Below, piece after piece: positions 48,357 to 60,200 of a DNA stretch of 64,000 nucleotides. Below the pieces are notes generated by a model that was not told where the DNA came from, ran no database searches, and saw only the letters and a list, made by a program, of their open reading frames with translations. The position numbers and the translations under genes were made by a program. Positions within the stretch are counted from its first letter, which is position 1. The number at the start of each line of letters is the position of its first letter. The DNA is from Lithospermum erythrorhizon (taxonomy: Eukaryota > Streptophyta > Magnoliopsida > Boraginales > Boraginaceae). The stretch spans positions 372,001-436,000 of the forward strand of contig JADFUC010000257.1 in assembly GCA_019722365.1 (NCBI GenBank), written 5' to 3'.

Positions 48357-49771
48357 TTTTCGCAAATGGAGCAGTGTTACCATCTTTGTTGTGTATAAAA
48401 TGCCATTCCTAGGGGGATTGTAGGTCATGGATTGAAATCTTGAACTTCCTGTTGATGTTCTCATGCTTAATATCTTATGAACTCTTTGTGAACCAGTATT
48501 TGAATGTCTACAATCCACATTGACCGTAATGAGAAGTTGATAAATGATGAATTCTTTATAAAGGTTTTTATGGTGTTAGTAGCAGCTTTGAGCATTTGAG
48601 AATTGAGAGCTCATCACACAACAACCTCCCCACCATCTTCCATGCCTTCAATTTATCTCCAAGTATCCTTATATCGTACACGACACGCTTTTATCACCAA
48701 ACTTTTATCACAATGGGTCATGGAATATACTCGTAATGATGAGATTTCAAGTTCGAACCCTCATAAAAATAAATAAATATTTTAAGTGTTTTTTAATTTA
48801 AGAGACTCAAACGAGAGTTATGATGATTTGGTATCAAGCTATAAAATTCAAGAACATTAAAGGCTACAAGAACACGTAAGTTCATAGCTTAGATGCATCT
48901 TTTTTCCATGTTACAAGTAATGTGGTTTTGAAGATGCCATTTCGGAAGTGCTACAAGAGAACATTGTCGAATTAGTGCAAGTTTCAGAAACTTAAGTTGC
49001 CAATCAAGATGTTTCTGTGAATTCTCATTGGAGCACAGAACAATCTTTTCCCTTCTCCGCTACTCTGCAATCAAGGAAATGCACCTGAAGTCGACGTTTT
49101 AGATTCGAGAATAGTCGTGGAGAAACCTGACCAGTCACAACACTATCAACAACAAACTTATGCAGTTAATCGAATTCGTCAATGAAGTCTGCTTCTTCCT
49201 CGTTGGACCAGAGAGCAACCCACGACCCTTGGCATCTCTCAGCAAGATCTTTCATGCCATAAGATCACAGAAAGTTTTGTAGATACCGACCTATTCTTCA
49301 GACCTGCAATCATTCAGTTGAAAGAAATATGGGGCCCTACCAGTGCTCTTGCAGGTTTACTTTGCACGGAAATTCAACAACCCGCTATTCCAGCAGTGAT
49401 TAGATCTTAAAACATCAAGTATAAGCAAGTGGCCAGTCGCCGTCTTTCTGATACTGCTTTAGCGGGTGTGCCATGCACACACGGCCGCCTCCATTTAGAG
49501 GGAAAAAGATCCTTGTGTCTGCAATATGAGGAGAAGAATTCAAACTATTAGGCTATGTATCTCCATGTGGAACTAGGTGTCAAGTGTTGCAACTTGCAAG
49601 TCATATGCTACAAGATCATAGAAAATAAAACTGCATTTAAAATAACTAGTCTATGGTTTAAAATCAGAATAATGTAAACAAAAAATGCATGATTGGTCAC
49701 ATAAAACTGAACAAAGAATATAGCATTTACAGTTTAAGACGAATTATGAAAATGAAGGCACCTCCAGAGCA
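48357..49771. other. Intergenic DNA with a possible coding relic
   Basis: Between the convergent RPB11 and PPR genes. A short SINE-like box-B word (GTTCGAACC) followed by A-rich DNA lies near 48755. A coding-like minus-strand stretch at 49060-49265 is described separately. Confidence 0.45.
49060..49265 (-). pseudogene. Unidentified coding relic
   Basis: The minus strand from about 49262 reads MKDLAERCQGSWVALWSNEE and continues with acidic then basic residues through FVVDSVVTGQVSP and VHFLDCRVAEKGK, interrupted by one TAA. Composition looks coding, but I do not recognise the family and no flanking exons are evident. Confidence 0.3.
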
Positions 49772-52700
49772 TCAACTAGCCAATAGTGTACACCCTTTAG
49801 CTTTAAGCTTTGACTCCAGACCAAAAAACTTCAATCCAGACAATACTAAATCAGCAGTTTTCTGTTTCATGTGCTCAACAAGAATTTCATCCCAGACAAT
49901 AGCTTCAGCTTCCGTTAGTAATTTCCGCTCTTCCATACTCGAGATAACTTTGCTTGCCTCTTCAATGGTTCCATGCCTGCACATTCCGGATATAATAGCT
50001 GAATATATTATGCTATCAGGTTCGCAGCCCTGTTCCATCAACTCATTCACAACTTCAATTATTTTTGCAGCATCATTGGATTTGCAAACATGGATAATAG
50101 TAAGTGTATACTTGAATTCCAAGGGCCCATTAATCACGTTTGCAAGGCATTCACGGATTAACATCATAGCTGCATCAATCTCTCTTATCTCACAAAGTCC
50201 TTTGACTAGCGACTGATAGGCAGGAATAGAAGGAATATCCGATGTCTCTATTATTTTGTTATAGCATAAACATGCTTCCAGAATATTTCCGACTCCAATG
50301 AAACATTGAATTGCGTGACTGTAAGTCAATGAGTCAGGCTGCAACTCAGAAGCACTGAGTTCATGGAAGAGTGTAATTGCCCTATTCAATTCATTCATAT
50401 CGTAAAGAGAATCCATCAGAATATTGTACATCTGAACACTACAATAGCCCTTCATTCTCAATTCTTCAAACACTGCAAGTGCCATCAATACTCTCTCATT
50501 GCTTCTAACCATATACGATAAGAACTTGGATAAATCGTCTGGAGCAAAAAGACCCAACTTTTGCATCTGCTCCAGCAATCTGCAAAAGTCATCCATTCTT
50601 TTGGACTCTGCATAGGAGACCAGGATCGGTATCACAGTCAAGAAGTCTGGCTGCAGATCCTCTTGAACCGTGAGTTTGAAAAGTTTATAAGCTCTATCGA
50701 CATGATTTGCATCACAAAGACCTCTGATAAGAGCGCCATATATAAGCAAATCAGCCCTATATCCAGAATCCATCAAATCCTGAAGCAAATCACAAGCTGA
50801 ACCAACCTTCCCATCAGCTACAAACCCTTCAACCAAAGCACCATAAACAGCCCTATCAATTATACAGTTCTTCTCCTTCATTTCCTTAAAAAACTCATAG
50901 CCTTTCTCAACTCGATTTTCTTTACATAAAGCTGTAATCAAAGTTGAATATGCCATTGCATCTGGCTCGATCTTATCCTTTCTCATTTCCTCCCAAACCT
51001 TCAAACATCCATCCAAATTTCCCTCTGAAGTCAACACTTTAATCATTGCAGTGTATGCAAACACATCAGGCTTGCATAGATTTTCTCTCATCTTTGCTAA
51101 GAGCTCGAAAACTTCACTCATCCTCCCTGCTTTACATAGACCTTTTATTAAAGTCATATAAGTCACACTCTCTTCCACCAATTCCTCCTCCTTAAAATCA
51201 TCATAAACTGTCATCGCCAGATCCAGATGATTTGTTTTGACTAGAGCATCCATTATTCGATTGTAAAGGAAAACCCTTGGCTTAACCCCAAATTTCTTCA
51301 TTTTCTCATACACATAGTACACCCGAAGTCCCCTACCAGAATCAGCATGCATTCTAATCAGAACCTCAAACTGTTTCTCACTAGGTGGCTTCCCTTGCAT
51401 GCTCATCAACTCAGGCACCTGATCAGCTAAGCGAAATTGATTTGTCCGATTCAGGAAATAAGCAAATGCATTATAACATGCAAAGTCATGTTTATATCCT
51501 TTTTGCTTGCCTGCTCAGGTTATAACAAAAAAAAAAGTCCATCACATTTCAAATGAAAATTCAAAGAATAATAAGTCAATGTATCTTGTTATGTTACCCC
51601 GAGATTCCCAATACCAACGACAAACTAACTAACAATGAAAGCATCTCTACATTGGGTAGAAAATTGACATCTGCACACATATAATAGTTCTAAGATAAGA
51701 CGTTCCAAGATATACACAAAAGCCTCAAAACTCCGGGAAAATATAAAGTGCATGATCATATCACTCAGGCACGTCCAAAAAAACCATCCAACAACAACAC
51801 TCATTTCATATTAGAATCGATACCCTAACTTCATCTACTCGTAAAAGATTTTCAAGTTCTAAATTTTGATGGTTGAACCCAACTATATTCATATATCTTG
51901 AACATATATATTTTAATATATTTTACTATAGAAGAGTTTTTTTTTTTTAAAGCCATCCACCGCCCCCTTACAATGAGAATCGAACCAGTACGTCTAAGTC
52001 ATTGGAAGTCTCCTAACCACTAGACCTCTATATTTTACTATAGAAGAGATGATCTTGATTCAAATCAAAGCTATGAGTGTCAATGGATAAATACTAACAT
52101 AAAATTAAATGTGACAATCTTTTAATTGATAAAGCCACAGAGGGGGTTCATAATATGTAAAAATGTAAACTTTGCAAAATTCTATACCGAATATACAACA
52201 ATTGAAACCCCACGTCCAGAGTTAATCGAATAACCTAGTGGAAAATACAATTGCTAGTGACCAAAAGGTCGTAGTTTGAAACTTAAACAGCCCAGTGGAA
52301 AAGGCTCTTGCTAGTGATCATGTTTTGAAACTCACCTCATGGCTAAATATAAAATAAAAAAAGCAAAGTCCCCAACCACCTAACTGAATATAAATTCCTT
52401 CAAAATTCACACAGACAACCACTTCCCTAAAACTCAAAACAACAATAAAAAATGACATTTTTTATATATACCGGCCCAGTGAAAGAACTTAGTCGAAATT
52501 CTTGGATGAAGATGTGGGACCTTAAGCACTTCAGCAACGAGCTTAGGTGTCACTCTCCTCAGCTTATTCAGCTCAGCTACAACTGATGGACCCCACTCTT
52601 TATTTTTCCTAAATATATCAACAATATATCTTGCAATAGGAGAAAGTGTCTTAGCTATATTAAAGAATTCCTGAGATGGGTCTTTTTGAGGTTTTAATAA

Positions 52701-52901
52701 AATTGAATTATTTGGGTACCATTTTTTCAGGTCAAAGTCAACGGTGGTGGTGGTGCGGTGGGAGGGGGTGGTGGTGCGGCGGTTGGTGAAAAGGCCGCCG
52801 TGGACGGTGGGGCGGTTCTGGGTGGGTTTGCGGTGGCCGTAGAAGAAGTATGGCTTGTGCGGTTTGGTGGCGGCGGAGGGTGGTCGGAATTGAGGTGGCA
52901 T
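49772..52901 (-). CDS. P-class pentatricopeptide repeat protein (EMB3131/At4g20740-like)
   Basis: Two exons, 52901-52472 and 51510-49772, join in phase 1 (HWA-G-KQKGYKHDF) to give 722 residues, close to the roughly 727 of Arabidopsis At4g20740. The N-terminus is Pro/Thr/His-rich with the conserved GHRKPTQNRPTVHGG and then WGPSVVAELNKLRRVTP. PPR motifs cover the rest, for example KPRVFLYNRIMDALVKTN, KPDVFAYTAMIKVL and PDAMAYSTLITALCKENR. The C-terminal DLVLSGLKFFGLESKLKAKG is a family-specific tail. Proteins of this class bind organelle RNA; the Arabidopsis relative is known from an embryo-defective collection. The intron (51511-52471, 961 bp) contains SINE-like sequence. A minisatellite lies just upstream of the gene. 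Confidence 0.92.
52210..52370 (+). mobile_element. SINE-like heads in the PPR intron
   Basis: Two successive stretches (about 52225-52290 and 52285-52330) have the layout of tRNA-derived SINE heads: CCTAGTGGAAAA or CCCAGTGGAAAAGG, then TTGCTAGTGA, then GTAGTTTGAAACT or TTTTGAAACTCAC. An A-rich run follows from about 52350. They are degenerate and without resolved ends. Confidence 0.4.
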
Positions 52902-53008
52902 TGTGTGGTTCAGACAATAGTGTTGACCTCGGAGTCAATGAAATGGGATTTGTTAAGGTTATGTTTAGTGATGTTAACAATATTCGAGTTCGAATGAATG
53001 GGTAATGG

Positions 53009-53330
53009 CCGCTATCGGATATTTTATCGAGTCGGACAATACATCTTGTTTCGGTCGGTATCGGATATTTTATCTAGCCGGATAATAGGCGTTGTTTTGG
53101 TCGGTACTGGATATTTTATCGAGCCGGCCAATAGGACGTTTTGATCGGTACCGGATATTTTATCGAGCCGGACAATACGCGTTGTTTCGAGCAGGATAAT
53201 AGAACGTTGTTTCTATCGGTACCAGATATTTTTAGCGGCGGGAAAATATAATAGATGGGTGTCGATCGATGCAGGATATTTTATCGAGGAATTAGGACAA
53301 TACGTCGTTATTTTGGTTATCCCACAAGAT
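53009..53330. repeat. Minisatellite upstream of the EMB3131-like gene
   Basis: Six imperfect units carry GGATATTTTATCGAGCCGG (variants) near 53017, 53069, 53109, 53151, 53225 and 53273. The period is uneven, about 41-74 bp. The array starts about 110 bp upstream of the PPR start codon. The remainder to 53984 holds no gene. Confidence 0.75.
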
Positions 53331-53984
53331 CTTGTATTCAAATTTGAAAAAACCTTCAGCCAAGTTTGGATTGATTACCATATAGTTGGCAGACTATCAG
53401 TTTCCTTCATACCACTAGTAATAAATTATTATAAATAAATATTATATATATAGCAAGGATGTATTAGTGTTTAAAAATATTTAATACATATATTAAATAT
53501 TTTTAAGACTTTATCAAAGGATTTAGTGAGCGGGTTCAAATATACTTTCGACAAGTTATGAAATACAGTGATGCTTGAATCAGGCTGTAAGCTTATCGAT
53601 AAGTTTATCGAGATTTTAAAATCGGGATCTTAGAAATGAATGTCGTATTCTTCGATAAGATTCATACATTACAGACAAAACACATATAAGTAAATTCTAG
53701 AATAGTACGGAGTAATAGATAAAAGAATCATAATTGAAAGAAAATAATTACTTAGTTGGCAGGCATTGGTAAGCATCAAAACCAACATAGGAGGTATGAA
53801 ATATATACAGGTATACTTCCAATTATTGTAAGGAACCAAACTGTAACTCTATGAAGTACATATACCATGGCAGGTAATGTACACCTGCACTCTGGACAAG
53901 GTGTTCTACAACCTACCTTTGTTCCTCAATTTTACAACATCCAATCTTGCACGGTTTTTAGTCCTGTCATCGGTAAGACGTTCC

Positions 53985-56254
53985 TTAATCGTTATCTTGA
54001 AACCTCGAGCTCTTATTCCTCGACACATGTTGCATTGAGCCTTCACGCTTCCTGCAACCATCATACCACCCTCTCCCCCCTCTGTTTTTCCCTCCAAGTC
54101 CTGATCGTCTTGAACCGTCATTTGCAAATTCTGAGAATTCCCTTCTTTCTGAATTGTTCCAACGGTTACCTTGTAGCCTATCATTTGAAGTTGCATTGAA
54201 GGGAAAGTCATTTCCCCTCTGATTGCTTTGCCAAGAATTGTAGCCAACATATTCCGTTCCTTTCGTTTGTATGTAACCTGCACATTTCTGGTGCTGATTC
54301 CCACGGACATGAGGGCTACTATGTATATTTTGGGACCGACTACGATGCCAGAGGGAGGATTCATCTATGGAGTCTCTCCACGCATTATTACTTTTGGATT
54401 GTTCAACTTCCACGTAGTACTGTTCCCATGGATCAACAGATGATTTCTGTTTCCCTGTGCCTTGGACTCGATTGCTTACCCAAAAGTTGTCTCCCTTATC
54501 GATGGACTTATTTTCAATGCAATATTGCTCCCATAGATCAACAGATGATTTCACTTCCCCTGTGCCTCGGACTGGATTGCTTTCCCAAATTTTTTTTACC
54601 TTACTAGTATTCTTATCATTAGCGGCATATTGTTCCCACAGATCAATTGATGATTTATGTTCCCTTGTTCCTAGAACTATATTAAAGTCCCAAGGATTTT
54701 CTCCCTCATTGGCATTCTTATCATTTTGGACTAACAAGCAACTACTAGCCCCCTTAGAATTTGTATCCGATTTCTCACTTTTCTCCACATCATTGGGATT
54801 AAAATATTCTCGATCCAGATCCAACATTAGTTCGGGATCGATATATGAATTCCAATCAACTTTGCCAATGTACATATCCGGATCTGGCGAACAATCCTCA
54901 TATGGAAGACCATTAATCTTTTCCCAATACCTCCTCCTTGCATTATGGAATGCTTCTTCACCGGCAAAGTCATTCCACTTCAACACACTATCATGGCAGA
55001 ACATGAACTTTTTGGCAGTTGAAATCTTGTGCCATGTAACACCACTTAAGTAGCAGAAATCAATTTCCCATGACGGCACACCATTTTCAGATCGTCCTAC
55101 GTAAAATAAAAACACGATAAAGTGAGTAATGGCAATAGATAAAATATGTCGTTTAGGAAATTAAAGTGAGTAATTACATTCTGGAATTTGGACAATAACA
55201 AGATCTATACAAGTTTATCAAATTTCTAAGCAACTAGTTGTGCCATCTTTCCTTCTAGCTTGAGTGTTACAACAGCCTGTTTTGATTAGATCCCACATTC
55301 AAACAGGGGCAAGAACCTTCATTAAACATCAGCCAAAACTAAAAGTTCCCACTTTCTCAGTAATAAAACTATTAAAAGACCGTTTTACCGCTATTTCCCA
55401 AAACATCAGCACTATCTTTAGAGAAATCCGGACAAGTATCTTTCTCAGAAACTAATCATATGCTACACCGGATCATAATGCGTCTAAAAACCATCAGTAA
55501 AACCATATGACTCACCTAACCAACAACACCTAGAATCGGTTCATTGCTTTCTTGAGAAACTTAAAACATCACTACAAACATTAGTAATCAGCTGACACCC
55601 ATTTTCACATACAATGAAACTTTATCTCAAATAAAAAAATATCGGAACATAATTTCTCGAAAGTACTTAACTTTATTATAAATAATAAAAATCCCACATT
55701 AATTCAATCCTAATTAAATAATCATACTATGCAAAATTATACTAGCTTTATTTAACTAAACATCATTACTAGCATTGGTAATTAGCATACCCCCATATTC
55801 ACACACATCAAAACCATATCTCAAACAATCAAGATCAAAACATAATCCCCCAAAAGTAAAAACTTTATGATAAATAATCAAAACGCCACCAGTAATATAA
55901 GCTCAAATACATAACAAATCTCCCCAAAATCACAATTCAAAAATTTTACAAATACCAACAAAATGAATATATATCTACACTTAGAATAACATATCAAAGT
56001 AATAAACTTTATGACAAATAATCAAAAACCCACCTCTAATATAGGCTCAATTATACAATCAAGCTATGCAAAAAATTACAAATAAAAAATTCTATAATTA
56101 CCAACAAAATGAATACATATTTATATATAGAATAACATATAAAAAGGAGCATACCATAAGGTGATGGTTGGGTTCTGGGAGGTGAAGGTGGAGGTTCTTG
56201 ATAGTTGTAATTCTTCCTCCTTCCTATTCTATATCTTTGATTCCATTTTCCCAT
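53985..56254 (-). CDS. Plant-specific protein of unknown function
   Basis: Two exons, 56254-56155 and 55096-53985, join in phase 1 (SPYG-RSENGVP) to encode 403 residues. The N-terminus is basic and then proline-rich (NYQEPPPSPPRTQPSP). A conserved block follows: GVPSWEIDFCYLSG, TAKKFMFCHDSVLKWND, AGEEAFHNARRRYWEKINGL and YIDPELMLDLDREYFNP. I know this block from plant-only proteins of unknown function. The middle carries three copies of a motif built on KSSxDxWEQY (about residues 190-275). The C-terminus is Arg/Gly/Ser-rich (SRRSGLGGKNRGGRGW). It looks soluble and possibly RNA-associated from composition alone; that is inference. The intron is 1058 bp. Confidence 0.85.
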
Positions 56255-56406
56255 TTATTTGTCCAATTTCTGAATATGTTTTTGATTTTGCAAAACTTTG
56301 TTTAGATTTTATGAATTGACAGAAAATGAGAGAGACAGTAAGAATGTTGTGAAAAGTACAGATTTTGTTGGTTTGTTTTTATTCGGTTGATGTTCGAATT
56401 TGAGGG

Positions 56407-56416
56407 TGTTTATATA
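56407..56416 (-). promoter_or_regulatory. TATA box of the plant-specific unknown gene
   Basis: CTATATAAAC on the minus strand about 155 bp before the ATG, with a pyrimidine-containing leader between. Confidence 0.5.
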
Positions 56417-57217
56417 GTGGTATGACTGATTAATGTTCCTATTCTCTGCTTTTTGGTGTCGTTTAGTTATTTCTCGCATTTTTATCATTATATATATATA
56501 TTAAGAAAAAAGAATTTTTTTTTCCAAAGATACATTAAAAATATTGAAATATAACTAATTGGAACTATAACAGTGGCTGTCTAATAACTTAAGAATAAAA
56601 ATATATTGAAAATATTGTGTAATTTATTACGGAGTATATTAAAGCGATAACTTCTATTTTGAAACAAAAAATTATGTTAAAATGACCAGTAAAAAGCCCA
56701 TTAAAGTAATCAATTATGTGTGTAGTGAATGTTATAATTTTTGTTACCATCTTTAACTTGATAAAAATATATTTATTATAATTCATTCGGTATAACATAT
56801 ATTTTTTGCCTTTTTTATCATAGATGTAGGTATGCTTGAATGTACACACATGTAAAAGGGACATACAATCGGACCGATTAAAAACGAACACGACGAACTA
56901 TTATACCACCTGTTCGGTCAAAAAACTAAAGGCCGAAACGATAGTTGCTCGTGGTTGTCACGAAATAATAACTACAGTGTGTGTTCGGCTACCAATAAAC
57001 TATCAACTTTATATTGAAGTGAGATTTAAATGCGTGAACATGTGATGATTAAATTCGGCAGTATATCGAACTTGGAAAATCCTAGAAACAGGTTTCACAC
57101 TTTTGATAATTTTTCGTGCTTGTTCCAAAGTCACTAAACACCTACACTCAAACAACTCCCTCATCAAACCCTGCAACGACGCCACCCCACCCCACCCCCA
57201 CCCACCCACCCACCACC
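56417..57217. other. Divergent intergenic space
   Basis: Separates the unknown gene (minus) from LAS1 (plus). AT-rich with a short TA run at about 56493. 57181-57217 is a C/A-rich tract immediately before the LAS1 ATG. No additional gene seen. Confidence 0.5.
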
Positions 57218-60200
57218 ATGGACTCTCATCTTGGGTTGAATATACAAGCTCCATTGGATCCTTCAATGGAGGGGTGTAGGCCCAACAGCCCAACAGAGCA
57301 AATGGTCCCCTTGGATGAGCTGGGATGAATGGTGTTTTGTCAAAGATGCCCTCTTCTCTTCTTCATTTTCTGAAGTCTCTGCTGCTATCAGAAGAGTGAG
57401 TAATACTGAAATTTATCAATATGGGCATCAATTATTTTTTGTTATATAGTGTTTTTGGAATAATTAAACCAATTTCTGTGTGTATGTTGTATGTATTTGG
57501 TGAAGAATATGTAAAAAGAAAGTATTTTTAACATGTTTTACTAGTAATATAGGAATTTATGAATATGGGCATCAATTATTTTTTGTTATATAGTGTTTTT
57601 GGAATATATTAAATCAATTTCAGTGTGTTTGTTGTATGTATTTGGTGAAGAATATATAAAAATATAGTATTTTTAACATGTTTTAGTTGTAATATACGGA
57701 GAGTGATACTTTTGATTGATATTAAAGGTATGTGCCAGTTAAGGTATTTGGTGAAGAATAAATCAGAAGATAGTATTTTTTACCTGCTTTACTTGTAATA
57801 TGATAATTTTGATTGGAATAGAAGTTATGTGTGTCAATTAAGGCTGCTAAATTTGTTAATTTTGATGATTGGACATCAAAGTTGACAATATTTTTGAGGT
57901 GGAGAGAGTAGTCTGATTTGTCTTGAATGAGGTTGTAGGTGGCGACGTGGAGAAGCAGAGGATGCATTCCCGTGGCAGTGGATGTGACGGCTTCTATTAT
58001 TGAAATTCGGCAGAAAGATCCTTTTTTTAGGTGAGGAACATGTTCCTACTTCCTAAAGTGGACATTAGTTTTGGTTCACCATGATGCAAGCTGTTTCAAA
58101 TTTGGTTTATTTTTATCATTATAAATACAAGGGAGAAATAGCTAAATTATCTATATTTCTATATTGTAGGAATGTCATTGATGGAAATGCAGAACAATCG
58201 GAGGAGATGCTATCCATGCTTTATAGTATGGCAATAATGAGGTACTTAGTTCTCTTATGAATTTCCAATTTATAGTATGCTATCCATGCTTTATAGTATG
58301 GCAATAGGATGTTTGATTCTCTTAATCCTCGTGCTTCTGGAACTTATATGATGTAGATTAGTGAATGGTGTTGTTGAAAGGACTCGCAAGAAGAATGAAA
58401 TCTCAATAGCAGAAGCGGCTGATGCCATTGATCTTCCGCGGATGTTGATTGATGTTCGACATGGTAAAGGATTTTGGTTTGTATCTCGTTCAGAAAATTT
58501 ATATCTTTATACCATTGAAAACTGGTCTTAGTTAGTTGTTTTTATACATAGAGGGTTCCCATCGTGAGCTTCCTTCACTTCCACTAGTCCGCCTTGCATC
58601 TTCAAAGGTAAGTGTTTCTATTGGCTTATTTACAATTGACCCATCATATTTTTGTAGCCAACCTCAACTATTTAAACCATTTCAGGCACTAGATTGGTTG
58701 AAGTCATATTATTGGCAACCTCAGAAAAGTTCCTTCTTTGTTGGCAGTGATGTAACCACCAATCTCAGAAAAGAAATTAAGCAGAAATTGCTTGAGTTAG
58801 CCTCTTGTTTGAATGTGAATAGGAGTACCCAATCAAGTTCACTGCTCAAACGAAAACGTAAGTTCAAACTTCATCCACCTTTTTGATTGGCCATTTATCT
58901 GCTGGGTGAATGTAATATTGGTTCTTCTAATTGTCTAGGCAATTGTTTAAGCAGTATCATATACTATTTTGAAATAAAATATCTATCATGTCATTTCACC
59001 TGCGGTACTGGGTTGATATGGTTCCAATTTTCAGATTTGTTTCATGTGAATTTTCTTACTCTCCTCTTTCATATGATTAAAGATTCAGAATGATGTCAAT
59101 GTGTATAACCATTACTGTTTTATACTTTGATATAGCATAAAATGATGTATCAATCTGTTGCAGATTCTAAGAAGGACATTGCTAAAGCAGTGAAGAATGT
59201 TCTCAGGTTATATTCTTCCGATTCTTCTGAAGTAGCAACTATAGTTATAGAAATGCTGCTGAAGGTCTCAGAATCGTTAGGTCTGTCAAAAGTTGGCTAC
59301 AATTCAGAGAGTGAAGGCAATGATGTGCAATCTGGACATGACTGGAACGCTATCATTCTGAAGTTGTCTCGTAAGGAACCAGAATTACTTCCAACTCTTC
59401 TTAGGGTTGTGCTCAACAAGTATGAGATTCAAAAGAATGGTGAGTAATCATCTTTATTTTCTATTCAAGTTTCTTTTGTAAGAGGTAATTTCCTTGATTA
59501 GATGCTTGTATTTCAATTTTGTGGTCTTGGTTTTAGTACTATGAACATAGTTGAATTGTGTTCCACTGACGACCATCATATGTTCTCCAACCATTCAACT
59601 ATATTTTTACAGTAATTCATAAAAAAATTTATGGCTGCATATTAAAACGAATGGTGAGATTATAATGCCTGGATGAGCTCCTTACTGAATTTTTTCTTTA
59701 AGATGTTTTGGAAACCAACTGGTGTTTCTTTATTTTGCCATTGGTTTTTTTTTAACCATTGTATCTTTGAGTATAAAATCTTGCCTCAGAAGTTGTCGTT
59801 CTTTATCAGGTGAGGAGTATCTTTCATCCCAAAACATCGCTCAATCTTGCCAAATTGATCAACTTGCTTGTCTCTTCGAGTGGCTTCTGGACCTGAAACA
59901 TGACCAGCGCAAGATGTCAGGTGGTAAACCTGAAAGATCTTTTAATCTGCCCAATGCAACTTTGTTTGAATTTCTGCATAAATGTGTTATGGCTTCTACT
60001 CTCGGGGACAACCAATTATTTCCTTCACCTCTTGTTCTTGCAAAAATGATGGGAAATAGCGCTTTGGCCGACAAACTCCTAAAGCTCCCTTTACCAAGTG
60101 TCAATGCTGAAGCAGATATAGAAGAGTTCTCCTCCAATTCAGATTCTGGGAGTTTCTTTTCCGCCCAAGAAGATTCTATTCACCAGGCTACAGAAGATTT

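Noticed and set aside
51945..52030. tRNA-like text with GAATCGAACC near AACCACTAGACC
   Set aside because: Resembles a T-arm word but no complete cloverleaf with acceptor pairing can be built. Similar loose motifs occur near 26940 and 36380, so it is more likely repeat-derived.
52738..52997. Plus Gly/Val-rich and minus Pro/His-rich frames
   Set aside because: Alternative frames of the low-complexity N-terminus of the EMB3131-like PPR gene and its leader.
53906..54364. 152-codon minus-strand frame
   Set aside because: Alternative frame of the C-terminal part of the plant-specific unknown gene, which has a consistent exon structure in another frame.
57116..57328. Using the 70-codon frame MDSHLGLN... 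as a stand-alone gene
   Set aside because: It stops at 57328 and is better explained as the LAS1 N-terminus before a one-base frameshift.
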